From assembly GCF_021654575.1 (NCBI RefSeq), contig NZ_AP024488.1, positions 3,867,501-3,931,500 of the forward strand: a stretch of DNA of 64,000 nucleotides. The letters are read 5' to 3'. Below are positions 27,127 to 35,933 of this stretch, piece after piece (positions within the stretch are counted from its first letter, which is position 1; the number at the start of each line of letters is the position of its first letter). The notes under the pieces are model-generated. The model did no database searches, was not told where the DNA came from, and saw only the letters and a program-made list of their open reading frames with translations. Position numbers and translations under genes: made by a program. Origin of the DNA: Desulfoluna limicola. Lineage in GTDB: Bacteria > Desulfobacterota > Desulfobacteria > Desulfobacterales > Desulfolunaceae.

Positions 27127-27231
27127 ATTAACCCGGCGGTGCCATGCGTGCATGCCGAGGAGCCCTATCCCCCCGATTAAGGCTGACACCTCTGTCATCT
27201 TCGGTTTCGTGTGTTAAGTTGCCGTGTTAAT
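27127..27231 (+). mobile_element. ~105-bp MITE-like element, copy B
   Basis: ATTAACCCGGCGG at the left end and GTTGCCGTGTTAAT at the right end. The inside shares GAGGAGCCCTATC and GACACCTCTGTCATCTTC with the copies at 26332 and 53406. Confidence 0.65.
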
Positions 27232-27463
27232 GGTAGATGATAACCAGATTCGCCAATGGGCTTCGAAGTGCCCCACCTCGCCACCGAAAGCAGCTCTTCA
27301 TCGTCTTTTCTCATCAACCTCAGCAGTTTATCACCCCAGCCGCCGCCACGTCACCTCTTATTCCCACAAAAACGGGGGAAATCCCGGGCCAAGCCGTGAT
27401 TTTCCGGCGATTTTCTACACCTTGAATTGACTTTCACCAAGGCCGTTGATATTCTGTCTAGCT

Positions 27464-29446
27464 ATGAAATCTGGAACTATCATCGAATATATAGATCAGC
27501 AGAAGCTGATATGCGCCGCCGTGGCTGACGTTAAAGGCAAACGCCTTCGACTCATTACCGAAAATGACAAAGAGGTAAGCCTCTCTGCATCCCGCATATC
27601 CCTGACCTCGGACAACGCCCTTCCTGAATCGGCCAGCCGATCCACCATGGTGGAGACGCTCAAGGCCACCGTTGCCCGACGTGAATCCCTGAAACAGGAG
27701 ATCGATCTCAAAGAGCTGTGGGAACTGCTCAACGAAGAAGGGGAGTGGATCGACCTCAAAACCATGGCGGAATACTGCTTCGAAGAAGCGGTAACCTCCG
27801 ATCACAAATCAGCCATCATCCGGGCTTTTTTCGAAAACCGGACCTGGTTCAAGTTCGACCACGACCGCTTTCTCCCCTACACCCCCGAACAGGTGGAGCA
27901 GATGCTCGCCAAGAAACGGGAAGAGGAAAGGCGGAACAAGGTGATCTCCGAAGGCGCAGCCTGGCTCAAGGGCCTTCTGGGCGACGGAAAGCCCAAGCCC
28001 TGCGACCACGCCAAAGAGATCATCACCTGCCTCAGAGGCTGGTACATCGATGAGCGGGAGAGTCGCCACTTTGAGATGGCCAAAGCGGTCCTCTCGGCGG
28101 CAAACATCAACTCCCAGGAGACGGTTTTCAAAATCCTGGTGAAGCTTGACGTGTTCGACGAGAACGAAAACATCGATCTCATCCGCATGGAAGTGCCGAG
28201 AAACTTTTCCGAAGATGTCCTGGAAGAGGCTCGAAAGCTTGTGGAATCCGCTCCGAGCAACTTTGAGGGCAGACGCGACCTCACCCACCTCTCCACCATC
28301 ACCATCGACGGCCGGTACACCACCGACTACGACGATGCCGTCACCATCGAGAGACTCGAGGACCGGCAAACCCTTTTGGGCATCCACATCGTCGACGTGG
28401 CCGAGTCCGTGAAACGCGGAAGCCTCATTGACCGCCGGGCCCTGTCCCGGGGCAGCTCCATCTACATGCCCGACCATAAAATCCCCATGCTGCCGTCGGA
28501 TCTTTCCGACAACCTCTGCAGCCTGGTGGAAGGCGCGGTCCGACCCTGCATCAGCGTGATGATCACCCTGAACCGCTTCCACGCCGTTCAGGACTTCGAG
28601 GTGGTTCCCACCGTCGTCACCGTACGCCGCCAGCTCACCTACACAGGGGCCAACACCCTTGCAAGTGAAGGCGACGAGGAGCTCTCCACCCTCATCAAGA
28701 TCGGTCAGGCATTCCGCCAGAAGCGCCTCGATGCCGGTGCCGTTCACCTCAGCCTGCCTGAGGTCAATGTCCACCTGGACGACGAGGGCACCCCCATCAT
28801 CTCCACCGTGGACCGGGAAAGCCCCTCCCGCATGATGGTGGCCGAGCTGATGATCATGGCCAACTGGCTCATGGCGAGCTTCCTTGCCCGCAACGGCCTG
28901 CCCACATTCTTCCGACTCCAGCCCGACCCCAAAGAGCGCCTGTTCAAAGGGGAAGAGCCCTCTCTCTACCTGAACTGCATGCAGAGAAAACAGCTCTCAA
29001 GGGCTTACATCAGCCAGAAGGCGGGCCACCACTCCGGCCTGGGCCTGGATGCCTACACCACGGCAAGCAGCCCCATCCGCCGCTACTACGACCTCGTCTC
29101 CCAGCGGCAGATCCGCTCCGTCCTCGGCCTTGAAGAGCCCTATACCGAAGATGACGTGGCCGAGGTTTCACAGCACCTGGACATCCCCATGGGCAGCATC
29201 GGACGCATCCAGTCCAACCGAAGGCGCTACTGGATCCTCAAGTACCTGGAGAACAAAATCGGCGAGCGCGTGGAAGGCCTTGTCCTCGACAAACGCCGCC
29301 ACAGCTTTCAGGTTCTCCTGCTGGACTACATGATGGAAGTCATGCTCCCCGCCAGCGGCCTCAACCTCAAGTCCGGGGACATGGTCCAGACCGTGATTCA
29401 GCACGCCGACGCACGGAAAGACAACCTGGCTGTGTTTGTTGGTTAG
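27464..29446 (+). CDS. RNB-domain exoribonuclease (RNase II/R family)
   Basis: 660 residues. The C-terminal half carries the RNB catalytic domain: TIDGRYTTDYDDAV with the magnesium-binding aspartates, then IHIVDVAESVKRGSLIDRRA, and ASSPIRRYYDLVSQRQ. This enzyme degrades single-stranded RNA 3' to 5'. The N-terminal half lacks recognisable cold-shock domains and looks helical (residues 60-230), so it resembles the shorter RNB proteins related to RNase II rather than RNase R. I start at MKSGTII (27464); six extra residues are possible. No S1 domain is obvious beyond the short C-terminal beta region. It is a single-gene unit followed by a tandem repeat and a terminator. Confidence 0.9.
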   Translation: MKSGTIIEYIDQQKLICAAVADVKGKRLRLITENDKEVSLSASRISLTSDNALPESASRSTMVETLKATVARRESLKQEIDLKELWELLNEEGEWIDLKTMAEYCFEEAVTSDHKSAIIRAFFENRTWFKFDHDRFLPYTPEQVEQMLAKKREEERRNKVISEGAAWLKGLLGDGKPKPCDHAKEIITCLRGWYIDERESRHFEMAKAVLSAANINSQETVFKILVKLDVFDENENIDLIRMEVPRNFSEDVLEEARKLVESAPSNFEGRRDLTHLSTITIDGRYTTDYDDAVTIERLEDRQTLLGIHIVDVAESVKRGSLIDRRALSRGSSIYMPDHKIPMLPSDLSDNLCSLVEGAVRPCISVMITLNRFHAVQDFEVVPTVVTVRRQLTYTGANTLASEGDEELSTLIKIGQAFRQKRLDAGAVHLSLPEVNVHLDDEGTPIISTVDRESPSRMMVAELMIMANWLMASFLARNGLPTFFRLQPDPKERLFKGEEPSLYLNCMQRKQLSRAYISQKAGHHSGLGLDAYTTASSPIRRYYDLVSQRQIRSVLGLEEPYTEDDVAEVSQHLDIPMGSIGRIQSNRRRYWILKYLENKIGERVEGLVLDKRRHSFQVLLLDYMMEVMLPASGLNLKSGDMVQTVIQHADARKDNLAVFVG

Positions 29447-29484
29447 TGAATAGAAAGTAGTGAATAGTGAGTAGTGGAAAATCA

Positions 29485-29529
29485 GGCTAAAGGCTAAAGG
29501 CTAAAGGCTAAAGGCTAAAGGCTAAAGGA
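29485..29529 (+). repeat. 7-base tandem repeat (GGCTAAA)x6
   Basis: Six consecutive perfect GGCTAAA units, preceded by AGTAGTGAATAGTGAGTAGTG. It has the form of a slippage-prone simple repeat, between the RNase gene and its terminator. Confidence 0.9.
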
Positions 29530-29610
29530 AGCGTTGATGGGGACCACACCTGTGTCAAGGTGTTCTTCACGAAGTTTACGCGCCGCCCTTCCCGCTGATC
29601 TAAAGAAAAT

Positions 29611-29648
29611 AAAAAAGCCCTGCCGACTTCTCGGCAGGGCTTTTTTTG
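29611..29648 (+). terminator. Rho-independent terminator
   Basis: AGCCCTGCCGA and TCGGCAGGGCT pair around CTTC, flanked by an A-run and a T-run. It could work on both strands. Confidence 0.9.
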
Positions 29649-29738
29649 TATCTGGTGCCTCTCTATAGCGGACGCGGCTCAGCCGCTGAGGAAGCGTTAA
29701 GGATGGAACCCTCAGCTAAAATCGTCTACAGTGCCCCA

Positions 29739-30008
29739 ATGAAACCATGGTACCTCTACATACTCGAGTGCGCGGACAAGACCCTCTACACCGGCATCAC
29801 CGTGGACCCCGACAGACGCCTTGCCGAGCACAACGACGGCACAGGGGCCAAATACACCCGCGCCCGCCTTCCCGTTACCATGGTCTACTGCACCGAAGCC
29901 AAAGACCGCTCCGACGCCTCCCGCATGGAGTACCGCATCAAAAAACTGCCCCGGAAAGCAAAACTCGATCTGATTAACGCCGAAAAACAGCCTCCGGCAG
30001 CAAGGTGA
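29739..30008 (+). CDS. GIY-YIG domain nuclease-like protein (YhbQ/UPF0213 type)
   Basis: A ~89-residue single GIY-YIG domain: [29 protein letters not shown], then [18 protein letters not shown], and [23 protein letters not shown] small proteins are likely DNA endonucleases acting in repair or recombination, but most have no known role. I start at MKPWYLY to match the family; an ATG at 29703 would add 12 residues and has no better ribosome site. The last six codons (QPPAAR) and the stop are supplied by a copy of an intergenic repeat, so the C-terminus has been rewritten by repeat insertion. Confidence 0.88.
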   Translation: MKPWYLYILECADKTLYTGITVDPDRRLAEHNDGTGAKYTRARLPVTMVYCTEAKDRSDASRMEYRIKKLPRKAKLDLINAEKQPPAAR

Positions 30009-30030
30009 GCCACCTTGACAGCGGGTTGCC
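29990..30030 (+). repeat. Repeat family R1 (CAAGGTG palindrome), copy overlapping a gene end
   Basis: GCCTCCGGCAGC, then AAGGTGAGCCACCTT and GACAGCGGGTTGC. The CAAGGTG / CACCTTG arms form a hairpin. Confidence 0.75.
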
Positions 30031-30567
30031 GCTGCGGTGTCTTCACCGTCAGAGCCTTTCAGATTAAAGACCTTTCCTAATCTTGATTACCTCTTATTCA
30101 CAGCCATGGGTTCCTGCAGTATCCAGGGTATGGTGGTATGTGCCACACCAAAGCCCGTCCATTACAGGCACCAATGTCACCAATACGCATGGAATTAAGG
30201 CGGCGCCGTAGGATAGGCAAGGGTAGTGCCGTGCCCATCACGAGTGGTGATAACGTCCCATGACGAAAGAGGATGTCGGGCTGCCGATATTTCGGTCAAT
30301 ATGACCAATGGAGGTTAATCAACCAATGATGGTCACGCTTCGCGCTTTGCCCATCCTACAGGGCTCCAACCGTACCCACCACATTCCGAAGCTTGTGGAG
30401 GCATTTGAAAAATCTCCGACATTGGAGGCGGGCGCAACCCGCTACAAACGCCGATGCGATTTACCCCGAGGGGCGAGGGGTAAATCGCATCGACAATAAG
30501 CTTTCGAGGTGTTTTTTGCTACAGTGGCTTCGCCACCCTTGCCGCCGGAGGCTTTTTTGGTCCGTGG
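30009..30567. other. Non-coding stretch with mobile and repeat elements
   Basis: It contains the end of the R1 copy, the MITE-like element (30208-30359) and a repeat near 30470-30555 (GATTTACCCCGAGGGGCG, then TTGCCGCCGGAGGC). The symporter stop lies at its right edge. Confidence 0.6.
30208..30359. mobile_element. 152-bp MITE-like element with ~33-base imperfect terminal inverted repeats
   Basis: The left end GTAGGATAGGCA...CGTGCCCATCA is matched at the right end by TGATGGTCACG...TGCCCATCCTAC. No coding capacity. The GTAGGATGGGCA-type end resembles short palindromic elements spread in many proteobacterial genomes. No other full copy is seen in this window. Confidence 0.6.
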
Positions 30568-31944
30568 CTAAACTCTGATTTCCACGTTCTTGACCTTCGC
30601 ACCCAGGCTGTCGAAGTAGGCTCTTGTCTCCGAGAAGACCACCTTGCTCAGGCCGAGGAGGCCGATGAGGTTGGGGATGGCCATGAGGCCGTTGACGATG
30701 TCGGCCAGGGTCCAGATGAGGGCGAGGTTGAGAAAGGACCCGGAGGCCACGAGGACGATGTAGATCATCTTGTAGGGTTTTATCCCTTTGACGCCGAAGA
30801 GGTACTCGGTGCATCGTTCGCCGTAGTAGTTCCAACCGAGAATGGTGGTAAAGGCGAAGAAAATCAGGCCGATGGTGACGACATACTGCCCGATGTTGCT
30901 GCCCATGCCGATATTAAAGGCGGTGTTGGTCATGGCGGCGCCGGCAAGGGCGGGGTCGTTCCAGGTCCCGGTCATCACAAGGACGAGGCCGGTGAGGGTG
31001 CAGATGATGATGGAGTCGATGAAGGTGCCCGTCATGGCCACAAGGCCCTGGCGCACGCAGGAGTTGGTTTTTGCCGCTGCTGCGGCGATGGGCGCGCTGC
31101 CCAGGCCCGACTCGTTGGAGAAGACCCCACGGGCGATACCGCTTCGCATCACCATGATCATGGTGACGCCGGCGGCCCCGCCAAAGGCGGCTTCGGGGTT
31201 GAAGGCGCTCTGGATAACCAGGGAGACGGCGGCCGGAATGCTGGAGAGGTTGAGCAGCAGAACCACGGCCGAGGCAAGGATAAAGAAGATCGCCATAAAG
31301 GGCACGATGGCTGAGGCCACCTGGGCGATGCGCTTGATGCCACCGATGGTGACAAGGGTCACAAGAACGGTGAGGGTAAGGGCCGTGACCGGCACCGGGA
31401 CATGAAACGTGAGAAGGGCCGCGTCCTTGATGGCGTTGACCTGGGCAAAGGTACCGATCCCGAAGAAGGCCACGCCGATCCCGAACAGGGCAAAGACCTT
31501 GGCAAGCCACTTGTTTCCGAGACCGCGCTCAATGTAATACATGGGCCCGCCGGACATCTGGCCGTTTTCATCCACCACGCGGTATTTCACTGCCAAGAGG
31601 CCCTCGGCGTACTTGGTGGCCATGCCGAAAAAAGCCGCAACCCACATCCAGAAGATGGCTCCGGGTCCGCCGGCCTTCACGGCCGTTGCCACCCCCACGA
31701 TGTTGCCCGTGCCGATGGTGGCAGACAAGGCAGTGCAAAGGGAGGCAAAGCTGGAGACATCCCCTTTGGCGCCCTTTTCACCCTCTTTGCTGAAGAGGTA
31801 TTTGATAGCCAGGGGCAACCTGGTCACCTGAATCAGGCCCAGGCCCACCGTCAGGTAAACACCGGTTCCCACAAGTAAAATAAGAAGGGGAGGTCCCCAG
31901 ACAAACGAATCAATCGTTCCCAGCAGTTGTGCAAAGTTTTCCAC
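30568..31944 (-). CDS. Sodium:alanine/glycine symporter (AGCS family)
   Basis: A ~458-residue inner-membrane protein with about eleven hydrophobic segments. AGCS-family signatures are visible: ATIGTGNIVGVATAVKAGGPGAIFWMWVAAFFGM, GGPMYYIERGLG, FSNESGLGSAPIAAAAA and GWNYYGERC. It couples uptake of a small neutral amino acid to sodium. I start at a GTG (31944) preceded by AAAGGA; the frame is open further upstream to 32094, but that part has no family similarity. The leader carries a tandem glycine riboswitch, so the natural substrate, or the signal for its expression, is glycine. Glycine binding would be expected to turn expression on or off according to concentration. Confidence 0.93.
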   Translation of the reverse strand: MENFAQLLGTIDSFVWGPPLLILLVGTGVYLTVGLGLIQVTRLPLAIKYLFSKEGEKGAKGDVSSFASLCTALSATIGTGNIVGVATAVKAGGPGAIFWMWVAAFFGMATKYAEGLLAVKYRVVDENGQMSGGPMYYIERGLGNKWLAKVFALFGIGVAFFGIGTFAQVNAIKDAALLTFHVPVPVTALTLTVLVTLVTIGGIKRIAQVASAIVPFMAIFFILASAVVLLLNLSSIPAAVSLVIQSAFNPEAAFGGAAGVTMIMVMRSGIARGVFSNESGLGSAPIAAAAAKTNSCVRQGLVAMTGTFIDSIIICTLTGLVLVMTGTWNDPALAGAAMTNTAFNIGMGSNIGQYVVTIGLIFFAFTTILGWNYYGERCTEYLFGVKGIKPYKMIYIVLVASGSFLNLALIWTLADIVNGLMAIPNLIGLLGLSKVVFSETRAYFDSLGAKVKNVEIRV

Positions 31945-32160
31945 AGAATCATTCCTTTCCAGTCCATGCCTGAAACATGCAGGAGGACTCGATGACGACG
32001 TGCCATGGCATCGCGTCACGCATGAATAAGATAAATAATGTGGATGAATGGATCGGGCTGAAAAGAGAAAGGCTGTAAAAAGAGGCACTACCAAATGAGG
32101 TCATTCAGTTTTCACAACAGACCATAAACCACCGATTCCTGTCACCGGTTGATCTGCCAT

Positions 32161-32430
32161 GCCACTCTGTCCCTTGTACCTGAGAGTTTCACCATGCCCC
32201 GCATAATGCGGCCTTCCATGGCTTGCTCCTTCGGCGCCCAATAAAAGCGGCCCTGCACACCCTTTAAAAAGGATGTGCAGAGCCCACGAATATTGAGACT
32301 CTCCAGAGGCTCGTCCAACAGCAGTCCTTGGTACCTGAAAGATTTACTTCTTCGGTGGTTTCCGATCGCATCGCACTCGCAACAACGCGCCGGGAACTCT
32401 CTCCTGCTGTTTTCATCCGAGTTGTCCCCA
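32161..32430 (-). promoter_or_regulatory. Tandem glycine riboswitch
   Basis: On the minus strand two glycine aptamers follow each other. Aptamer I ends CACCGAAGAAGTAAATC, then TTTCAGGTACCAAGGACTGC. Aptamer II runs from GCCTCTGGAGAGTCTC through GCGCCGAAGGAGCAAGCC to CTCAGGTACAAGGGACAGAG. The CCGAAG-AG-AA and CAGGTAC-A-GGAC blocks are the hallmark of the class. The element lies in the leader of the AGCS symporter, about 215 bases before its start. Open frames across this span are not genes. Confidence 0.93.
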
Positions 32431-32681
32431 TGGCGCAACATGCCGGGCAGTGCCCTGACAGCGCCACAGGTAAGGCACTTCTCTTACCCCATCTGGAAAT
32501 TTAATCAATCATGAACAAGCGCCCGGCAAGAAACTTCAGGCACAATCACAAATAGCATAAAAAAAAATAAACAATGAAAACATGCCTCCGACGACTGGGG
32601 TAGGGAAAATCAAAAGAGTTGACCTCTTACGGAGTGAGGGATTTGAGACTCAAACAGGGCGGGTCCACATAAGGAGCGGGG
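32431..32681. other. Symporter promoter region and unassigned spacer
   Basis: AT-rich from 32500 to 32585, likely holding the riboswitch promoter. The stretch 32585-32680 shows no recognisable feature. Confidence 0.35.
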
Positions 32682-33083
32682 TCATTTCCACGAATACTTG
32701 CACACATTGCACAGCCAGCGTTTGCCACGGAACAGCAACGGCAACCCCAGCAGAAGCACCGACATAAGGCCAAACATCAACCGCCTTCGCCATCCGGCAT
32801 TTCGGTCGTAGTCGATATCATAGCTTCCGCACCGGGGGCACCGGTCTTCCCTGGCCGCCAACGGATCAACGTACCCGAGCACCGACAGGGCTTCCGCCCG
32901 GTCAGAGGCAAAGACTCGAAGCTTCACACCGCCAACGGCGTGGGAATACCAAGGCTGCATGCCCACCACGTTGTCGTCAAACACAAAGGCCTCAATCCCG
33001 CTGGACTCCAGCTGGGCCTTGGCGAGATGGGCTTCGTGGGGGGCCGTGAAGGTATGGATGGTTACCAGGGATTCCTGAGTCAT
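32682..33083 (-). CDS. DUF2007 protein with C-terminal zinc-ribbon and membrane segment
   Basis: A 133-residue protein. Residues 5-70 match DUF2007, a small alpha/beta signal-transduction-like domain (LVTIHTFTAPHEAHLAKAQLESSGIEAFVFDD, then VGGVKLRVFASDRAEAL). A zinc-ribbon half (CPRCG) follows, then a hydrophobic segment (LMFGLMSVLLLGLPLLF) and a second CNVC pair. I start at MTQESL, preceded by GGAAAAAGAGAG. The function is unknown; DUF2007 domains are often fused to membrane or zinc modules. It is a single-gene unit whose upstream side is an R1 repeat. Confidence 0.82.
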   Translation of the reverse strand: MTQESLVTIHTFTAPHEAHLAKAQLESSGIEAFVFDDNVVGMQPWYSHAVGGVKLRVFASDRAEALSVLGYVDPLAAREDRCPRCGSYDIDYDRNAGWRRRLMFGLMSVLLLGLPLLFRGKRWLCNVCKYSWK

Positions 33084-33096
33084 GATCTCTCTTTTT

Positions 33097-33142
33097 CCTC
33101 CGGTGGCAAGGGGAGCCACCTTGAAAGCTGGTTACGGATGCG
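33097..33142 (+). repeat. Repeat family R1 copy
   Basis: CCTCCGGTGGC, then AAGGGGAGCCACCTT, GAAAGCTGGTTACGG. It sits directly upstream of the DUF2007 gene start. Confidence 0.7.
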
Positions 33143-33324
33143 CTTTGCCCCCCGGTAGGGCGGCAGGAGGCATAAGCTGACTCGTTACGTGCATTCCATC
33201 TTTGCCTGAGCCGTAGGTCAAGGACGCTGTTTCCCCACCTCGGCTCGCCCGCAGGGAGAGAACATTGAATGGCACACCGTGGGTTACATTTTGAGTTAGT
33301 GAAATAACAAAATGCCCCCCCCTT

Positions 33325-33372
33325 GCAATCGCGTTCTACTGCTTTGGCTTGATCGTTTTCTCATGAACCATC
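33325..33372 (-). repeat. Dispersed repeat 'ATCAAGCCAAAG', second copy
   Basis: Reverse-complement partner of 18618-18665. It overlaps the last codons of the sigma-54 activator gene. Confidence 0.6.
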
Positions 33373-34936
33373 AGGATGGTGCCATCTTCGGTTGCCGCGC
33401 CATCTCTATCCCCAATTTTTTCATTTTGCTCCTGAGGGTATTGGGGTGGAGCCCCAGGCGGTCCGCGGCACCGTTGGGGCCGGAGATTTTCCCTTCGGTA
33501 AGGATCAGGGCTCTGCGAATCCAGGCGGCCGACATTTCGTCAAAGGTCCCTGTAAGGGGCTCCTCCACCTCCCACACCTTTCTTTCTGCTCGCGGGGTGG
33601 GGCGATTGAGCAGGGCTTCAAAATGAAGGGGGCGTCCTCCGGAAAGAATCAAGGCCCGCTCCACAAGGTTCTGGAGCTCCCGGACGTTCCCCGGCCAGGG
33701 GTAGTCCATCAGGGCATCCAGGGCGCCATCGGCAAGGGAGGGCCGATAGGGGAGGTTCATCTCTTTGCTTTTGCGGTGGATAAAATGCTCCACCATGGCT
33801 GGAATGTCTTCGATACGTTTTCGCAAAGGAGGAATACTTAAGGGAAAGACGTGGAGGCGAAACCAGAGGTCGGAACGAAAGGTTCCTTCGGTCACCATGG
33901 CCTCAAGGTTCCGGTGGGTGGCGGCGATGATACGGACATCTGCCTGCATGACCTGGGTCCCCCCCACCCTCTCGAACTCGCCGCTCTGGAGAACCCGAAG
34001 GAGCTTCACCTGGGCTGCGGGGGGGAGCTCTCCGATCTCATCAAGGAAAAGGGTACCGCCGGAGGCACGCTCAAAGCGCCCCACGGAGGTTTCAAAGGCT
34101 CCGGTAAAGGCGCCTTTCTGATGCCCGAAGAGTTCGGAGTCCATCAGGGACTCGGGAATGGCACCACAGTTGAGGCGAATCAGTGGCCCTTTGCAGCGCA
34201 AAGAGAGTTTGTGGATCTCCCCTGCCACCACCTCTTTGCCGGTGCCGGTCTCTCCCAGGAGAAGAACAGGGCTTTCCGTGGGGGCCACCTGCTCGATCAG
34301 ACGGCTTACCTCGCTCAAGCCTCCGTGCGCGCCGATCATCACATCGCCGGTCATCTGACGGTTGTCGCGTTGAAGGGCCTGGTGATCCCTCACCAGATCG
34401 TTAAAGCGCATGGCATTGGCAAGGGCAATGGCAAAAGGCTCGCTGATCTCATGCATCATCTCTATGTGGTGATCGTTGTAGAGAGATTCTCCTTCGGCAG
34501 CAAGGATAAGGTTTCCAAGGATGGTGTTCTTACTTTTCAAGGCACAGGAAATGGTGCAGCAGGCATCTTGAATGGCTTCCGACCTATATGTAATGGAGGG
34601 CAAGCCCCGCTTTACCAGACGCATGAACTCTTTGTTGATGGGGTGCTTGTGATCCCGAATCCATGGTTTTGGATTGTGCAGCGATTCAGCGTGCCACTCC
34701 CCCATCATGTCCCAGGTTCCGTCAGAGAGGGGAATAATTTCATCCAGTCCGAAGCCGCCGTCCTCGAAGGCAAGGGCAATAATCCGGGCTTTCTTCTGCC
34801 CGTGATCGTAAGATGTTATAAAGGCACCATCCAAAGGCATGACACCCTTCAGATACGAGTACGCATCAAACAAAGCCTCATCGATATCCAGAGTACTGAA
34901 GATACGCCTGGACACTTCACGAAATCGTTCAGACAC
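33371..34936 (-). CDS. GAF-domain sigma-54-dependent transcriptional activator
   Basis: 521 residues. Residues ~1-185 are a GAF-like sensor. Residues ~205-430 form the AAA+ sigma-54 interaction domain: Walker A GETGTGKE, the sigma-54 contact loop ELFGHQKGAFTGA, Walker B GGTLFLDEIGEL and the arginine-finger region LWFRLHVFPL. The C-terminus is a Fis-type helix-turn-helix (GAADRLGLHPNTLRSKMKKLGI). It activates sigma-54 promoters in response to a small-molecule or redox signal sensed by the GAF domain. The start is a GTG after a G-rich ribosome site. A sigma-54-like promoter lies divergently at 35045-35061, so the divergent region is the prime candidate target. Confidence 0.93.
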   Translation of the reverse strand: MSERFREVSRRIFSTLDIDEALFDAYSYLKGVMPLDGAFITSYDHGQKKARIIALAFEDGGFGLDEIIPLSDGTWDMMGEWHAESLHNPKPWIRDHKHPINKEFMRLVKRGLPSITYRSEAIQDACCTISCALKSKNTILGNLILAAEGESLYNDHHIEMMHEISEPFAIALANAMRFNDLVRDHQALQRDNRQMTGDVMIGAHGGLSEVSRLIEQVAPTESPVLLLGETGTGKEVVAGEIHKLSLRCKGPLIRLNCGAIPESLMDSELFGHQKGAFTGAFETSVGRFERASGGTLFLDEIGELPPAAQVKLLRVLQSGEFERVGGTQVMQADVRIIAATHRNLEAMVTEGTFRSDLWFRLHVFPLSIPPLRKRIEDIPAMVEHFIHRKSKEMNLPYRPSLADGALDALMDYPWPGNVRELQNLVERALILSGGRPLHFEALLNRPTPRAERKVWEVEEPLTGTFDEMSAAWIRRALILTEGKISGPNGAADRLGLHPNTLRSKMKKLGIEMARQPKMAPS

Positions 34937-35044
34937 ATTCCCCCCATTCAGTATTTAAACGACATATCGTTATTTACTCACTATATATCGTCTACCACAC
35001 CCGATCATTCACCACAACCCACTAATAATACTATGGGCACACAC

Positions 35045-35061
35045 TTGGCACGATATTTGGA
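35045..35061 (+). promoter_or_regulatory. Sigma-54-like promoter
   Basis: TTGGCACGATATTTGGA matches the consensus TTGGCACG-N4-TTGCA except for one base in the -12 element (GG instead of GC). The spacing is right. It points away from the sigma-54 activator gene. Confidence 0.5.
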
Positions 35062-35500
35062 TAACTCATGGTAGAAAATTCGGACTCCACAATGCTACTT
35101 CACCCTCACCATATCCGAATTTTTATTGTGGTGGGGGAACCTGAGTGCAAGACAGTCAGCTTCCATAACCTCACCTGCCGTAGGGATATGGAGCATCACC
35201 CTCATGTCTCTCTCTCGGGTTCCTCCGGCACATTTTCCGGGCCAGCATCCACGCTTTGATGTTCCCGGAAGCATGAACACAAAAAGACACATTCCCCTGT
35301 TTGCCCGGCATCAGGGATTGTTCATTGCGCATGACAGAACTGAGCCTCACAACACACGGCCACAGAGGCAACCGAACTCAGGCGTATCCTTAAAAGGGGG
35401 TTGATACGCCAAACACGGTAACATTGTTCCTTATGGCATACCAGATTTGCATAGCCAATCAAAAGAAATATTGCAACCGAGAAAAATGAACGCGTGACCA

Positions 35501-35528
35501 TAAAAAAATCCGCTGCCCGTGCAGCGGT
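35501..35528 (-). terminator. Terminator-like hairpin on the minus strand
   Basis: Read on the minus strand, CCGCTGC and GCAGCGG pair around a four-base loop, then a run of seven T. No gene upstream on this strand explains it. Confidence 0.7.
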
Positions 35529-35601
35529 CCAAGATCCCCGCCCCACTGGGCCCTCCATGACCATGTTTGCCCGACATGAGGATGGCTCTCCCACCAAAGT
35601 A

Positions 35602-35640
35602 GACCGGCCTTGGCATCCTGCCCTGGCCGGTCTCATTTTT
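35602..35640 (+). terminator. Terminator-like hairpin on the plus strand
   Basis: GACCGGCC and GGCCGGTC enclose a 15-base loop and are followed by TCATTTTT. It could end a transcript from the sigma-54-like promoter. Confidence 0.55.
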
Positions 35641-35933
35641 CACGCCGATGGGGCGAGCAAACCCTGTTTGCCTCCACGCAATATCTCATCAGGAACAAAC
35701 AAATAATGTAACGAGTAAATCAACTCCTGTAAAAACCTGTTTTTTTCCACACCTACCCACCCCTCGACCCGACAAACACAACTTCACCTTTGAAGGTAAG
35801 TGAACTTTGTGATAGCTTTATAACGCTATTCAACTCTAAGTTTACGCAATACGCATAACGCAACGAGATTCAGTACACGTACGAGGGCCAGAAACCCCAT
35901 AAGAAAACAGCCATCCGAACAAAGGAAAAATTC

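Larger units (their letters stand above)
34937..35933. other. Long non-coding region, candidate small RNA locus
   Basis: Nearly 1 kb without a convincing gene. It contains a sigma-54-like promoter (35045-35061, plus strand) and two convergent terminator-like hairpins (35501-35528 minus, 35602-35640 plus). The remainder up to 35933 is the oppA promoter region. Small open frames inside have no ribosome sites and no recognisable family. Confidence 0.5.

Noticed and set aside
29485..29529. CRISPR array
   Set aside because: The units are seven bases long without spacers, and no cas genes are near. It is a simple tandem repeat.
32142..32441. Short minus-strand protein frame upstream of the symporter
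   Set aside because: The span is a tandem glycine riboswitch. The frame is incidental.
33851..35074. 407-codon plus-strand frame across the sigma-54 activator
   Set aside because: Antisense to a protein with every expected catalytic motif. No independent coding signal.
35425..35452. Second sigma-54 promoter (TGGCATACCAGATTTGCAT)
   Set aside because: The distance between the GG and GC elements is two bases too long for sigma-54.
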